Assembly: GCF_910588395.1 (NCBI RefSeq)
Contig: NZ_CAJUPA010000007.1
Coordinates: 6,179-70,178, forward strand
DNA: 64,000 bases
Direction of reading: 5' to 3'
DNA from: an uncultured Faecalibaculum sp.
GTDB taxonomy: Bacteria; Bacillota_I; Bacilli_A; Erysipelotrichales; Erysipelotrichaceae
The first letter of the stretch is position 1; the number at the start of each line of letters is the position of its first letter. Of the stretch, positions 33,975 to 43,135 are shown in pieces. Made by a program: the position numbers and the translations under genes. Below the pieces are notes generated by a model. It did not search any database and had not been told where the DNA came from. It worked only from the letters and a program-made list of their open reading frames with translations.

Positions 33975-35309
33975 ATGAAAACACACTTCCGATTCCTGCT
34001 GCCGGCAGCTGCGGGCTGTCTGGCACTGTCCCTGGCTGCCTGTTCTTCCGCTCCCGCTGCCTCCGGGGCTGCCCCTGCTGAAGCAGCCGGCACCTATGCC
34101 TATCACATCGGCGGTTATGACTGGGGAGGCCGGGTCGATGAAGTCACCCTGTCGCTGGACAGACCCCTGGACAAAGTGACTCCGGAAACCTTTGATGTAA
34201 AGGAAACCGTGGAAACCGATGACGGCAAGACCAAAGAAAACGATCTGACTATCAGCGAGGCCTGGCTCACCGATGACAAAGGTGAAAAAACAGAAGAACC
34301 TTCCAAAAACGTCACCCTGAAGCTGAAACCGGAACTGGACCGGGGCAACCCTCTGTATTTCTCCGGTGAAACCGGCTACAACACCTGGGCCGACCCCTAC
34401 ACTCTGACATTCACGGTGGCGGAAGGCCAGAAACTGGAATCAGAGGGCAATCCCCTGACCAGTGTGACCATTGACGAAAAAGCCACCGGCAAGACCACGG
34501 CGGTGGATGAATACAAAGAGGCGCAGTTCAAGGCTTCGGATGGCATTTCCTATGACTATGGTCTGTATGAACCCGCTGAAAAAGCCAGTACCCTCTTTGT
34601 CTGGCTCCATGGACAGGGGGAAGGCGGATCCTACACCACGAAGGATGCCACGGATCTGAAAGTCTGCGAACTGGCAGGTGACGCTTCTTTCTTCACCGGC
34701 GCGGATTTCCAGAAAGCCACCGGCGGTGCCAATGTGCTGGTTCCCATGTGTCCGACTTACTGGATGGATCCGGATGGCACGAAGGAAATCGGTGCGGAAT
34801 GTCTGGATTACGGTTACCGGGAATCTGCCTATACGAAGTCTCTGGTGGAACTCATTGACAAGGTGAAGGAAGAAACCGGCAGCGAAAAAGTGGTCATTGC
34901 GGGCTACTCCAACGGCGGCTATATGGCCATGATGCTGGCCATGGAAGAAGCGGGTGCCTATGATGCCTATGTGCCCATCGCCGAAGCGATGAAAAACGAG
35001 TACATCACTGACGAGGACATCAAAACGATGAAGGATCTGCCTATGTACTTCATCTTTGCTTCCAGCGATCCGACTGTGGATCCGGATCAGTACGAACGTC
35101 CCACGATTCAGCGGCTGCTGGATGCCGGTGCAAAGGACATCACCGTTTACAACCCGGACAAGGTGCTGGACAAAAACGGCATCACCGATGAAAACGGCGA
35201 TCCGGTGGAATATGACGGTCACTTCTCCTGGTTCGACTTTGTGCACAACCAGGCCCATGAGGACGGAAAGCAGACAGTCTTTGACTGGATTGGTGAAAAA
35301 GTGAAATAA
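33975..35309 (+). CDS. Secreted lipoprotein with esterase-like alpha/beta hydrolase domain
   Basis: A 444-residue surface lipoprotein. The signal peptide ends in lipobox LAAC (Cys23). Residues 40-175 form an Ig-like or beta-rich N-terminal domain; the rest is an alpha/beta hydrolase with FVWLHGQGEGG as the oxyanion strand, nucleophile Ser312 in GYSNGG, acid candidates in ASSDPTVD, and His in DGHFSWF. This layout is that of predicted peptidases or feruloyl-esterase-like proteins. ATG 33975 follows AAAGGAGAG. It is a single-gene unit. The substrate is unknown. Confidence 0.85.
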   Translation: MKTHFRFLLPAAAGCLALSLAACSSAPAASGAAPAEAAGTYAYHIGGYDWGGRVDEVTLSLDRPLDKVTPETFDVKETVETDDGKTKENDLTISEAWLTDDKGEKTEEPSKNVTLKLKPELDRGNPLYFSGETGYNTWADPYTLTFTVAEGQKLESEGNPLTSVTIDEKATGKTTAVDEYKEAQFKASDGISYDYGLYEPAEKASTLFVWLHGQGEGGSYTTKDATDLKVCELAGDASFFTGADFQKATGGANVLVPMCPTYWMDPDGTKEIGAECLDYGYRESAYTKSLVELIDKVKEETGSEKVVIAGYSNGGYMAMMLAMEEAGAYDAYVPIAEAMKNEYITDEDIKTMKDLPMYFIFASSDPTVDPDQYERPTIQRLLDAGAKDITVYNPDKVLDKNGITDENGDPVEYDGHFSWFDFVHNQAHEDGKQTVFDWIGEKVK

Positions 35310-35314
35310 GACCC

Positions 35315-35355
35315 GTCAGAATCGACAGTCCTGTTGGGTCCTGTCTGATTCTGAC
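35315..35355 (+). other. Hairpin behind the lipoprotein gene
   Basis: GTCAGAATC and GATTCTGAC form a perfect stem without a T tract, followed about 80 bp later by a true terminator. Confidence 0.4.
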
Positions 35356-35433
35356 CGGTCGTCTGCTGCGATACAGTTACTGTGAAGATCCTGTGTGGCT
35401 GTTCAGTCTGACTCAGGGTCTTGTGAAACATTC

Positions 35434-35473
35434 AGCTCCATCCGGAACCGCAAAGCGGGGATGGAGCTTTTTC
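35434..35473 (+). terminator. Terminator of the lipoprotein gene
   Basis: AGCTCCATCC and GGATGGAGCT form a 10-bp stem followed by TTTTTCG. Confidence 0.85.
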
Positions 35474-35520
35474 GTATTCTGTGCCACAAATACTGCGTCC
35501 GGAAGTCCGGACAGGTCCGA

Positions 35521-35575
35521 ATAATAGTTGACTGTGTCCACTTTCTGGCGTATATAATAGTTGACGATGTCCACT
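35521..35575 (+). promoter_or_regulatory. Twin MarR operators over the promoter
   Basis: Two 22-bp direct repeats begin at 35521 and 35554, 33 bp apart. Each contains AGTTGAC-N3-GTCCACT, an imperfect palindrome. The first overlaps TTGACT (35528-35533), and TATATA (35551-35556) follows after 17 bases, so a bound MarR dimer pair would cover the promoter on one DNA face. Confidence 0.65.
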
Positions 35576-35644
35576 ATACAGCCGCTCCGGCCTTATGATC
35601 GCAGGCTATCTGAAGCTGCAGGGATGTTGTCAGAAAGGAACACC

Positions 35645-36079
35645 ATGAAGTCTGAAAACACCGTTGAAGTCATCCGGGAATTCAACCGGATGTACCTGCC
35701 GGCCATGGATCTGCTGAATTCCCGTTATCTGGATTCCAGTCTCTCCAATGCCGAAACAAGAGTGCTGTATGAACTGCACGAAAGAGAATGCTGTACACAG
35801 TCCCAGATTGTCAACGGGCTGCATCTGGACAAAAGCTATGCCAGCCGGATCCTGCGCAGATTCGGGAAAGAAGGTCTGCTCATGTCTGAACCATCTGAAA
35901 CCGACCGCCGGGTACAGCGGCTATGGCTGACGGAAAACGGCCGCAAGACCGCCGAAGCGCTGATCGAGCTCACCAGCCGGCGCATCCGGGAGCAGATCCA
36001 GGGACTGACAAAGGCAGAACAGATCCGCCTGCAGCAGGCCATGACAGACATCATGCAGATACTTGGAAAGGAAAAATGA
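35645..36079 (+). CDS. MarR-family transcriptional regulator
   Basis: A 144-residue regulator with the winged helix NAETRVLYELHERECCTQSQIVNGLHLDKSYASRILRRFGKEGLLMSEPSETDRRVQRLWLTENG. ATG 35645 follows AAAGGAACACC. It probably autoregulates through the twin repeats upstream. The next gene, one base after the stop, is a decayed GNAT; MarR-GNAT pairs or fusions are a known arrangement, so its partner has been lost. Confidence 0.87.
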   Translation: MKSENTVEVIREFNRMYLPAMDLLNSRYLDSSLSNAETRVLYELHERECCTQSQIVNGLHLDKSYASRILRRFGKEGLLMSEPSETDRRVQRLWLTENGRKTAEALIELTSRRIREQIQGLTKAEQIRLQQAMTDIMQILGKEK

Positions 36080-36080
36080 C

Positions 36081-36535
36081 ATGAAAACCGTACCGTTTCA
36101 GGAGTCTTACAGACAGACCTTCATTGACCTGAACAGCCGCTGGATACTGGATAACTTCGGCCGGCTGGCAGCCCTCCGACCTGGCTTCATTTGATCAGAT
36201 TGACTAATCTCTGGCAAAAGGCGGTATGTTTTTTCGCAGTGGAAAATGGAACCGTTCTGGCCTTCTGCGGCGCCGTCCCTCTGTCGGATGGCGAATGGGA
36301 ACTGGAAAAGATGGGCTCCAACCCCGATGTTCCCCACAGGGGAGCCGGTCAGGCTGTCTTCACTGCCTGCATGAACTGGGCGCTGGAACATGGTGCCAGA
36401 CGGCTGCTGATTTACTCCAACCGGAAACTGAAGCCCGCACTGCACATCTATGCGAAATGCGGGTTCAGGGAAATCGCCGTGACTGGAGCCCCCTACAGCC
36501 GGGCCGACATCGCCCTGGAATTCATACCGGCATAA
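36081..36535 (+). pseudogene. GNAT acetyltransferase, multiply frameshifted
   Basis: The N-terminus (MKTVPFQESYRQTFIDLNSRWILDNFG) is in one frame and stops at about 36194. LAKGGMFF appears in a second arrangement near 36215, and the acetyl-CoA part (AVENGTVLAFCGAVPLSDG, GSNPDVPHRGAGQAVF, NRKLKPALHIYAKCGF) is in a third register to 36535. The pieces align in order to one GNAT protein of about 155 residues, so at least two indels have broken it. Confidence 0.8.
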
Positions 36536-36641
36536 CGCTGTTTGTCCAGGATAACTGATGCAGCGGAATCCCATGCATTCTCACTCACCTTCACCAGCCC
36601 GCATGACTTTCCCCCTGTCAACGTCTTCCACGATCTGACAG

Positions 36642-36706
36642 GACACGACGTGCCGGCGGTCTGCGACTCTGGCGCAGCTGCCGGCTGGTCGTGTCTTTTT
36701 CTTTTC
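36642..36706 (+). terminator. Long terminator behind the GNAT remnant
   Basis: GACACGAC, GCCGGC and TCTGCG each find complements in the returning arm (CGCAGC, GCCGGC, GTCGTGTC), followed by TTTTTCTTTTC. Confidence 0.8.
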
Positions 36707-36776
36707 TTAAGAAATACCGCCCGGTTTCTTTCATTTTCGACAGATACAATGCATTCATGGAAAGGAGCATTGTATC

Positions 36777-36899
36777 ATGATGATGTTTTATATACAGGCA
36801 GCGCTGATTACCGCCGGTGTCCTCTGGACCGCCGCCGGGCTGCTTCTGCACCACATCAAGGAGGAAGAAATCTATGAATCACGAGATTCTGGTTGTTGA
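36777..36899 (+). CDS. Predicted 40-aa single-span membrane peptide
   Basis: A short frame (MMMFYIQAALITAGVLWTAAGLLLHH...) with one strongly hydrophobic segment and a charged tail KEEEIYESRD. AAAGGAGC lies nine bases before ATG 36777. Its last 26 bases overlap the start of the response regulator gene in another frame, and the regulator ribosome site AAGGAGG lies inside it, so translation of the two is probably linked. It could be a small modulator of the sensor kinase. No homologue is recognised and the call rests on ribosome site, hydrophobicity and position. Confidence 0.5.
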   Translation: MMMFYIQAALITAGVLWTAAGLLLHHIKEEEIYESRDSGC

Positions 36900-37575
36900 A
36901 GACGATGAAGGCATCCGTGAAGCCATCGCCATATACCTCTTGCACGCAGGCTTTCACGTCCTGCAGGCTGAAAACGGGCTGGAAGGCCTGGAAGTCTTCC
37001 GCAAACACCACCCGGCCATGGCTGTCGTGGACATCATGATGCCGGAAATGGACGGCTTTACCATGGTCTCCAGAATCCGGGAAACCTCGGACATCCCCGT
37101 TCTGTTTCTCTCCGCCAAAAGCGAAGACGTGGACAAACTCCACGGGTTCACCATCGGCGCGGACGACTATCTCACCAAGCCCTTTTCCTCCGTGGAACTC
37201 GTGGCCAGAGTCAAAGCCAGGATGCGCCGCTACGAGCAGATCCTGGAGCTGAAAAATGGCGAAGAGGCCCCGGCGGTGCTCACCAACGGCGGACTGGAGC
37301 TGAATCCTGCCTCCAAGGAAGTGTTCGTGAACGGCGATCCCGTGCACTTGACCCCCAAGGAATTCGCCATCCTGGAACTGCTCATGCGCCACCCGGGACA
37401 GGTGTTCTCCGCCCAGCAGATCTATGAACGCATCTGGAAAGAAGAAGCCATCACCACGGAAACCATCACCGTGCACATCCGGAAACTGCGGGAGAAAATC
37501 GAAGCGGAGCCACGGCGGCCGCAGTACATCCAGGTGGTCTGGGGCGTGGGCTATAAAATCAGGAAAGACACATGA
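36874..37575 (+). CDS. OmpR-family response regulator
   Basis: A 233-residue regulator with a receiver domain (acidic VEDDEG, phospho-acceptor Asp53 in VVDIMMPEMDG, Lys in YLTKPF) and a winged helix ending VQVVWGVGYKI-type. It resembles VanR/YycF-class regulators. ATG 36874 follows AAGGAGG. It overlaps the kinase gene by four bases (ATGA). Confidence 0.92.
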   Translation: MNHEILVVEDDEGIREAIAIYLLHAGFHVLQAENGLEGLEVFRKHHPAMAVVDIMMPEMDGFTMVSRIRETSDIPVLFLSAKSEDVDKLHGFTIGADDYLTKPFSSVELVARVKARMRRYEQILELKNGEEAPAVLTNGGLELNPASKEVFVNGDPVHLTPKEFAILELLMRHPGQVFSAQQIYERIWKEEAITTETITVHIRKLREKIEAEPRRPQYIQVVWGVGYKIRKDT

Positions 37576-39701
37576 CGAAAACCCGGAAATTTCTTGTCAT
37601 CGCCATCGCCCTGATATCAGTGATCAGCGCCATGGGACTTACCTGGGCCCTCACCAGTCTTCGCACCTATCAGTCACTGTATGACAGCGTGGAAACCGCC
37701 AGCCATCTCATGGATTCTCTGGAGGATTTCACGCTTCAGGCAGCCTACCGGCTGGAACCGGATTTCTCCTATGTATCCGGCACCAATCTCAAGGACACCG
37801 ACCTCAAGCAGATCCAGAACACCATGCTGGACAACACCGCCGTGGGCTATGACCTGCTTTCCCGGGACCCCAACTTCCATTACTCCGTCACCGGCAAGGA
37901 TGTCGCCCTGCAGTCTGTGGAAAAACCGGATACCGACAGCAACAGCAGCTACTCCGTCACCTTCCGGTTCGAAGACGGCAAGCTGAAAGGCTCCGGTTCC
38001 CTGCTGGGATACGGATTTGCGCCGGAAACATCCCAGTCACTGCGGGACTCCCTGGAAGCCGGAAGCGGAACCGCGCTCTACAACGAAGAGACCGGGAAAT
38101 ACACAGAGCGCAGCTATGAGATACCCGAAGACCTGCGCTTCCATTTTCCCGAAAATCTGACCTTCACCTACTCCATCCCGCAGCAGCCGGTGTATTCCGC
38201 CAGAAGCAGCAGCTATCTCTACAACGTTCTGGTGGACAACAATATGTCCACCATCGCTGCCATCGCCATCTTCCTTCTGGGCCTGCTTCTGGAGCTCATC
38301 GTGCTGATCCGGGTCCCCCTGCAGGTGGAAGAACACACCAGTCCCTGGTCGCTCATTGCCCGCAACAGCCTGGAAGCCAACGCCTTCCTGCTGGTTATGC
38401 TCTCCCTGGTCGCCGGCACAGCCTTCTCACTGCTCGCCCATCTCGCCCAGGGCGGAGACCTGATGTCTCTGGGCGTCGCCGGCGGCGGGAAAACCGGCAT
38501 CGTTTTCGCCAGAACCGTCCTGTTTGTCAGCTATATCTTCATCATGTACTACTGCAGTCTTCCGCTGTTCTGGATCCGGGAAATCTTCACCCGGGGCCCT
38601 GTGACCTACATCGGCGAAAGATCCCGTTTTCTGGTGGACCTGCAGCGGTACTCCGTGAGTCTGGCAAAAAGCGCCCTTGACCGGAGTCTCACCTTCCCGG
38701 TGGTGCTGAATCTGTTCTTCCTGCTGGTCATCATTCTCACCGGCAGCCCGGGTGTCGCTGTGGTATACGGACTCATTCTCACCGCAGTTCTGATTTCCCT
38801 GGCAATCATTGTCCACAAAGGCTGGATCACTGTCTCCCGGGAAGCCGATCAGCTGGCCAACGGTGACTTCAAATCCGAACCCCAGGGCGATCCGACGCTC
38901 TTCAAACCCATCTACGACCGGCTGCTGGCCGTCCGGCGCAGTTTCCGGAAAGCGCTGCAGGAGGGCATTGAAAGCACCAACATGCGCAACGAGCTGATTT
39001 CCAACGTCTCCCACGACCTGAAAACCCCGCTGACGGGACTTCGCTCCTACTCCGAGCTGCTGCAGCTCACCGACGACCCGGAACAGATGCGCAAATACGC
39101 CGGGAAAATCAGCCAGTATACCAGCCGGCTGGATTCCCTGGTGACGGATCTCTTCGACGTCTCCAAAGCCAACGCCGGTTCCCTGCCCCTGGAACCAGTG
39201 CACCTGTCGCTGGACCAGCTGATTTCTCAGGCGCTGGAAGAAGCCGAGGAGAACTGGAAGAAAAAGGATCTGCAGGCGGTCATCTCCCTCCAGGACGCCC
39301 AGGTGCACCTGGATCCGGATAAGACCATGCGGATCTTCGAAAATCTCTTCTCGAACATCTCAAAGTACGCCCTTCCCTCCACCCGGGTCTTTGTGGACCT
39401 GAAGGAAACGCCGTCCAGTTACGTGGTCAGCGTCAAAAACACCTCCGCCGCTCCCCTGAACTTCACCGCAGAAGAAATCACGGAACGCTTCGTCCGGGGC
39501 GACAAATCCCGGCATGAAGTCGGCTCCGGGCTGGGGCTGGCCATTGTGAAGTCCTTCGCCGAGGTACAGCGCGGGCGCTTCCGCATTGAAATCGACGGCG
39601 ATCTCTTCCGTGCCATCGTGATCCTCCCCAAACCGGAAAAACTCCCGGAGGTTCCCGTGAGTGAACAGGATGAGACGCCGGTAATATCTGAACCGCAGTG
39701 A
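37572..39701 (+). CDS. Multi-spanning sensor histidine kinase
   Basis: A 709-residue kinase. After an N-terminal membrane helix comes an extracellular sensor of about 190 residues, then about six further membrane helices (near 220-420), more than the usual two, a HAMP-like stretch (READQLANGDFKS), H-box NVSHDLKTPLTG with His481, N-box ENLFSNISKYA, and GSGLGLAIVKSF. The tail is acidic and proline-rich. It phosphorylates the regulator encoded upstream. The seven-helix layout suggests a membrane-embedded sensor module. Its stop codon lies in the terminator stem. Confidence 0.9.
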   Translation: MTKTRKFLVIAIALISVISAMGLTWALTSLRTYQSLYDSVETASHLMDSLEDFTLQAAYRLEPDFSYVSGTNLKDTDLKQIQNTMLDNTAVGYDLLSRDPNFHYSVTGKDVALQSVEKPDTDSNSSYSVTFRFEDGKLKGSGSLLGYGFAPETSQSLRDSLEAGSGTALYNEETGKYTERSYEIPEDLRFHFPENLTFTYSIPQQPVYSARSSSYLYNVLVDNNMSTIAAIAIFLLGLLLELIVLIRVPLQVEEHTSPWSLIARNSLEANAFLLVMLSLVAGTAFSLLAHLAQGGDLMSLGVAGGGKTGIVFARTVLFVSYIFIMYYCSLPLFWIREIFTRGPVTYIGERSRFLVDLQRYSVSLAKSALDRSLTFPVVLNLFFLLVIILTGSPGVAVVYGLILTAVLISLAIIVHKGWITVSREADQLANGDFKSEPQGDPTLFKPIYDRLLAVRRSFRKALQEGIESTNMRNELISNVSHDLKTPLTGLRSYSELLQLTDDPEQMRKYAGKISQYTSRLDSLVTDLFDVSKANAGSLPLEPVHLSLDQLISQALEEAEENWKKKDLQAVISLQDAQVHLDPDKTMRIFENLFSNISKYALPSTRVFVDLKETPSSYVVSVKNTSAAPLNFTAEEITERFVRGDKSRHEVGSGLGLAIVKSFAEVQRGRFRIEIDGDLFRAIVILPKPEKLPEVPVSEQDETPVISEPQ

Positions 39702-39718
39702 TGCGGTTCTTTTCTTTT
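39690..39718 (+). terminator. Terminator of the two-component operon
   Basis: GAACCGCA and TGCGGTTC form a stem followed by TTTTCTTTT; it overlaps the kinase stop codon. Confidence 0.85.
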
Positions 39719-39812
39719 GTCTGCCGATGCGGCCTGCGCTGCAGGCCTGGACAGGGCTTCACCGGTGGAATTCCGGAACACGAAGCGACGACCGGATGAA
39801 ATCCTGCAAATG

Positions 39813-39845
39813 AAAAGGACTCCGGTGCATCCATCAGAGTCCTTT
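39813..39845 (-). terminator. Terminator of the 72-aa gene
   Basis: AAAGGACTC and GAGTCCTTT form a 9-bp stem followed on the minus strand by a short T-rich stretch. Confidence 0.7.
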
Positions 39846-39858
39846 GTCATGCGGGGGT

Positions 39859-40077
39859 TTACTTTACGAAGAGATCTGCCAGATTCTCCGGCATCGGATT
39901 CTCTTTGTCAAAGACATCGTTGTAATGCGGAATTTCCGGCGGTTTCTTCCCCGCCTTCAGGTCCAGCAGCACCTGTTCCTTCCAGTCCATGTGCTGCCCA
40001 TTGTCTGTATCCATGAATGTCTTTGTGAAATAATCACCGTATTTCTCATTCATGTCTCTCAGTTCTTCCTTCGTCAT
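39859..40077 (-). CDS. Small protein of unknown function (72 aa)
   Basis: A 72-residue acidic soluble protein (MTKEELRDMNEKYGDYFTKTFMDTD...) with a Pro-rich C-terminal half (KKPPEIPHYNDVF). I do not recognise it. ATG 40077 follows GGAGG at eight bases and the gene has its own terminator, so it is likely real. The gap 40078-40253 has an inverted repeat GAGAATGATGG/CCATCATTCTC directly before the ATPase end, probably its terminator. Confidence 0.65.
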   Translation of the reverse strand: MTKEELRDMNEKYGDYFTKTFMDTDNGQHMDWKEQVLLDLKAGKKPPEIPHYNDVFDKENPMPENLADLFVK

Positions 40078-40253
40078 GATTCTTTCCTCCATGAGTGTTC
40101 CATTTCAAAACTGCGGGATCAATGGCTCTTTACATCAGCATTCCAGTGCATCCACAGGTAACTCCACCCACTCTAATAATTCAGGCATCATCCTCAACAC
40201 TCCACCACAACCCGCAACGCAGCGTCTGAGAATGATGGCAGCCGCCATCATTC

Positions 40254-42848
40254 TCAGTGGCTGCGGCTGCTCAGTATTTTGTACAGCTGGACACCGGCAA
40301 AACTTGCCAGAGAAAACAGGACAACCAGCGCCGCGTTGACCAGCGGCATCGGGGTCACATCGAAAATCGGCTGCAAAGCCGGGATGTTCAGGATTGCCAT
40401 CAGCAGCAGACCTCCAGCCAGGAAGGCATACACACTGAACTTGTTGAACGGCAGTTCCCAGACCGGCTTGCTGCCCCGCTGGGAGAACCCGTGGAGAAGC
40501 CTGGACAAAGTCAGTGTGGAGAATGCCATGGTGGTGGCCATGCCGGCACTGATCTTCAGACCAATCAGATACGAAGCCATGACCGCCAGGAAAATGATGA
40601 TGCCTTCAATGCCGATCTGGGCAATGGCATCCCGGTTCAGGATGGATTCATCGGACCGCCGGGGTTTCTGGTCGATCACATCCGGGTGATCCGGTTCCAT
40701 GCCAATGGCGATCGCCGGCAGAGAATCCGTGACCAGGTTGATGAACAGCAGCTGAACCGCCGTGAAGGGATCCGGCAGGAAGACAAGACTTGTCACCACC
40801 ACCGTGATGATTGCCGACAGGTTGCCGGAGAGCAGATAAATAATGGCGTTTTTGATGTTGTTGTAGACATTCCGGCCGGATTCTATGGCTTTGACGATCG
40901 TTGCAAAGTTGTCATCCGTCAGAATCATCTTCGCTGCATCCTTGGAGACCTCCGTGCCGGTAATGCCCATGGCAATGCCGATATCCGCGGCTTTCAGCGC
41001 CGGTGCATCGTTGACGCCGTCACCGGTCATGGCCACAATGTCACCCTTTTCCTGCCAGGCTTTGACGATCCGGATCTTGTGCTCCGGTGCCACACGGGCA
41101 TACACCGAAATGCTGCTGAGCTTGTCAGCCAGTTCCGCATCCGACATGTGGGCCAGTTCATTGCCTTCCACCGCCAGATCCCCCGGCTGATAGATGCCGA
41201 TTTTTTCCGCAATGGCCCGGGCTGTCACCACGTGATCCCCGGTGATCATCACCGGCTTGATGCCGGCTTTGCGGGCGGTATGAACCGCTGCGGCAGATTC
41301 CACCCGGGGGGGATCCTGCTCAGCCACGAGTCCCACAAAACAAAGATCCTGTTCGTCTGCCAGACCGATTTTTTCTGCATCCTCCGGCAGATCTCTGTAG
41401 GCAAATCCCAGTACCCGCAGTCCCTGACTGGCATACTGGTCGTTCTGTGTGAGGATCAGATCCCGGTCTTGCTGCGTCATGGGGCGCTTTTCCTTTCCCA
41501 TAAGCACAGCGGTGCAGCGCTTGAGCAGTTCATCCGGAGCTCCTTTGGTGTAGATGTGGTGACGGCTGGAGACGGACATCAGTTTCCGTTCGGAATCAAA
41601 GGGCACCTCTTCCACCCGTTCGGCTTTGATCACAAACTCCGGATGCGCTTTCTGGTACTGATTGAACATGTCGATCAGGGCAATTTCCGTGGGATCCCCG
41701 ATGGAGGTGCCATCCGGATTGACCACGGCATTTGCGTTCAGTCTGGCAGCTTTCAGCAGAATTTCCTGGGGATAATTCTCCCGGGCATCCATCAGCTCGA
41801 CGGTATAGGGGGTCATGTCCGTGAAGACTTCCATGACGGTCATCTTGTTCTGGGTCAGGGTTCCGGTTTTGTCCGAACAGATGACGGAAATGCACCCCAG
41901 GCTTTCCACTGCATCCAGCTTTTTCATGATGGCGTGGTTTTTCACCATTTTCTGCGTGGCAATGGACAGAACGATGGTCACGATGGAGTTCAGTGCTTCG
42001 GGAATGGCTGCCACGGCCAGGGCCACGGCCACCATCAGCGCCTGCAGGAAGGGTTCATGGTTCACGAAGACGTGAAGGAACAGCAGGATCACACAGAGCA
42101 GTCCGATGTAAATGGTGAGCTTTTTGGAGAAATCCTCCAGGCTCTTCTGCAACGGGGTCTTGCGTTCTTTGGCTTCGTTGATCATGCCCGCGATTTTGCC
42201 GATCTGCGTGTCCATGCCCACGGCGGTGCAGATGTACTTTCCGGTTCCGTTGGTGACCAGTCCCGAGGAGAAGACCATGTCGGTCTGGTCGTTGATCTGC
42301 ACTTCCCGGTCAATGGGCGCTGTGGTTTTTTCCACCGGTACCGGTTCGCCGGTGAGAGCGGATTCGTTGACCTGCAGGGCGGCGGCTTCAAAGAGCCGGC
42401 CGTCTCCTTCAATCACATCCCCCGCTTCCACATAGACGATGTCTCCCACGGTCAGGTCACGGGATTCGATTTCAGTGAGCCGGCCATCCCGGATCACTTT
42501 CACATGAGGACTGGACAGGCTTTTCAGGCTTTCCAGAGATTTCTGTGCCTGCACTTCCTGGGCGGTCCCCAGGATGGCATTCAGGGTGATGACCACCAGA
42601 ATGACCAGTGTGGAGATCAGCTCCCCGGAGAATGCGGAGATGATGGCGGCAATGATCAGGACGATGACGAGAAGGTCCTTGAACTGTCCCAGGAAGATTT
42701 TCAGCGGACTGGCCGGTTTTTCCTGGACAAGTTCGTTGATGCCGTAGGTTTCCTGATTCTGCACCACCTGTGCCGGACTCAGTCCCTTGGGACTGGTGTG
42801 CAGTTCCTGGAACACATCCTGTGTGCTTTGCTGATAGTAAGGTTTCAT
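40254..42848 (-). CDS. P-type cation-transporting ATPase (P2, probable Mn/Ca efflux)
   Basis: An 864-residue P2-type ATPase. TGEP in the actuator domain (ALTGEPVPVEK), phosphorylation Asp326 in CSDKTGTLTQNKM, hinge MTGDGVNDAPALKAADIGIAMG, and ion-site motifs AAIPEALNS and FINLVTDSLPAIAIG place it among bacterial Ca/Mn pumps. Such pumps are usually annotated as calcium ATPases, but the yybP-ykoY-like leader upstream points to manganese export, as known for L. lactis YoaB. ATG 42848 follows GGGAG and lies just after the leader terminator. Confidence 0.9.
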   Translation of the reverse strand: MKPYYQQSTQDVFQELHTSPKGLSPAQVVQNQETYGINELVQEKPASPLKIFLGQFKDLLVIVLIIAAIISAFSGELISTLVILVVITLNAILGTAQEVQAQKSLESLKSLSSPHVKVIRDGRLTEIESRDLTVGDIVYVEAGDVIEGDGRLFEAAALQVNESALTGEPVPVEKTTAPIDREVQINDQTDMVFSSGLVTNGTGKYICTAVGMDTQIGKIAGMINEAKERKTPLQKSLEDFSKKLTIYIGLLCVILLFLHVFVNHEPFLQALMVAVALAVAAIPEALNSIVTIVLSIATQKMVKNHAIMKKLDAVESLGCISVICSDKTGTLTQNKMTVMEVFTDMTPYTVELMDARENYPQEILLKAARLNANAVVNPDGTSIGDPTEIALIDMFNQYQKAHPEFVIKAERVEEVPFDSERKLMSVSSRHHIYTKGAPDELLKRCTAVLMGKEKRPMTQQDRDLILTQNDQYASQGLRVLGFAYRDLPEDAEKIGLADEQDLCFVGLVAEQDPPRVESAAAVHTARKAGIKPVMITGDHVVTARAIAEKIGIYQPGDLAVEGNELAHMSDAELADKLSSISVYARVAPEHKIRIVKAWQEKGDIVAMTGDGVNDAPALKAADIGIAMGITGTEVSKDAAKMILTDDNFATIVKAIESGRNVYNNIKNAIIYLLSGNLSAIITVVVTSLVFLPDPFTAVQLLFINLVTDSLPAIAIGMEPDHPDVIDQKPRRSDESILNRDAIAQIGIEGIIIFLAVMASYLIGLKISAGMATTMAFSTLTLSRLLHGFSQRGSKPVWELPFNKFSVYAFLAGGLLLMAILNIPALQPIFDVTPMPLVNAALVVLFSLASFAGVQLYKILSSRSH

Positions 42849-42861
42849 ATACGCTCCCTTC

Positions 42862-43000
42862 AAAAAAGGACAAGACCCGATGGGCCGTGATGTCCCATGA
42901 GTCTTGTCCTGAGAGTCCAGCCAGTACCAGGGTACGGGATGTTGACTGAACTGCCTGATGCCCATGGCAGCAGGTGACTACTCCCTCATTTGAAACCATT
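42862..43000 (-). promoter_or_regulatory. Probable yybP-ykoY manganese riboswitch with terminator
   Basis: The minus-strand leader contains the yybP-ykoY hallmarks AGGGAGTAG near the 5' end and GTCAACAT in the middle, then a pairing segment GGACTC. It ends in a strong terminator: AGGACAAGACTCATGGG pairs with the returning arm, followed by TTTTTT. The 5' ATGAG could pair with CTCAT, which lies in the rising arm of the terminator, giving mutually exclusive structures. A TACAAT box (42998-43003) starts the transcript. Metal-bound aptamer should relieve termination of the ATPase gene. Confidence 0.72.
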
Positions 43001-43135
43001 GTAACGTGAACGGAGAAAATTGCCACTTCTGCTGACCCGGCAAAGTGTGACAGCTGCCGGATTCTGTCCAGTCCGGAAATGTCGGGTTGCAATATTCTGT
43101 TCAACTGACGGGATTGACCGGAAAGCGGGAAAAGT

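Noticed and set aside
40257..42890. An 877-codon open frame on the plus strand
   Set aside because: It is the antisense shadow of the P-type ATPase and has shadow composition.
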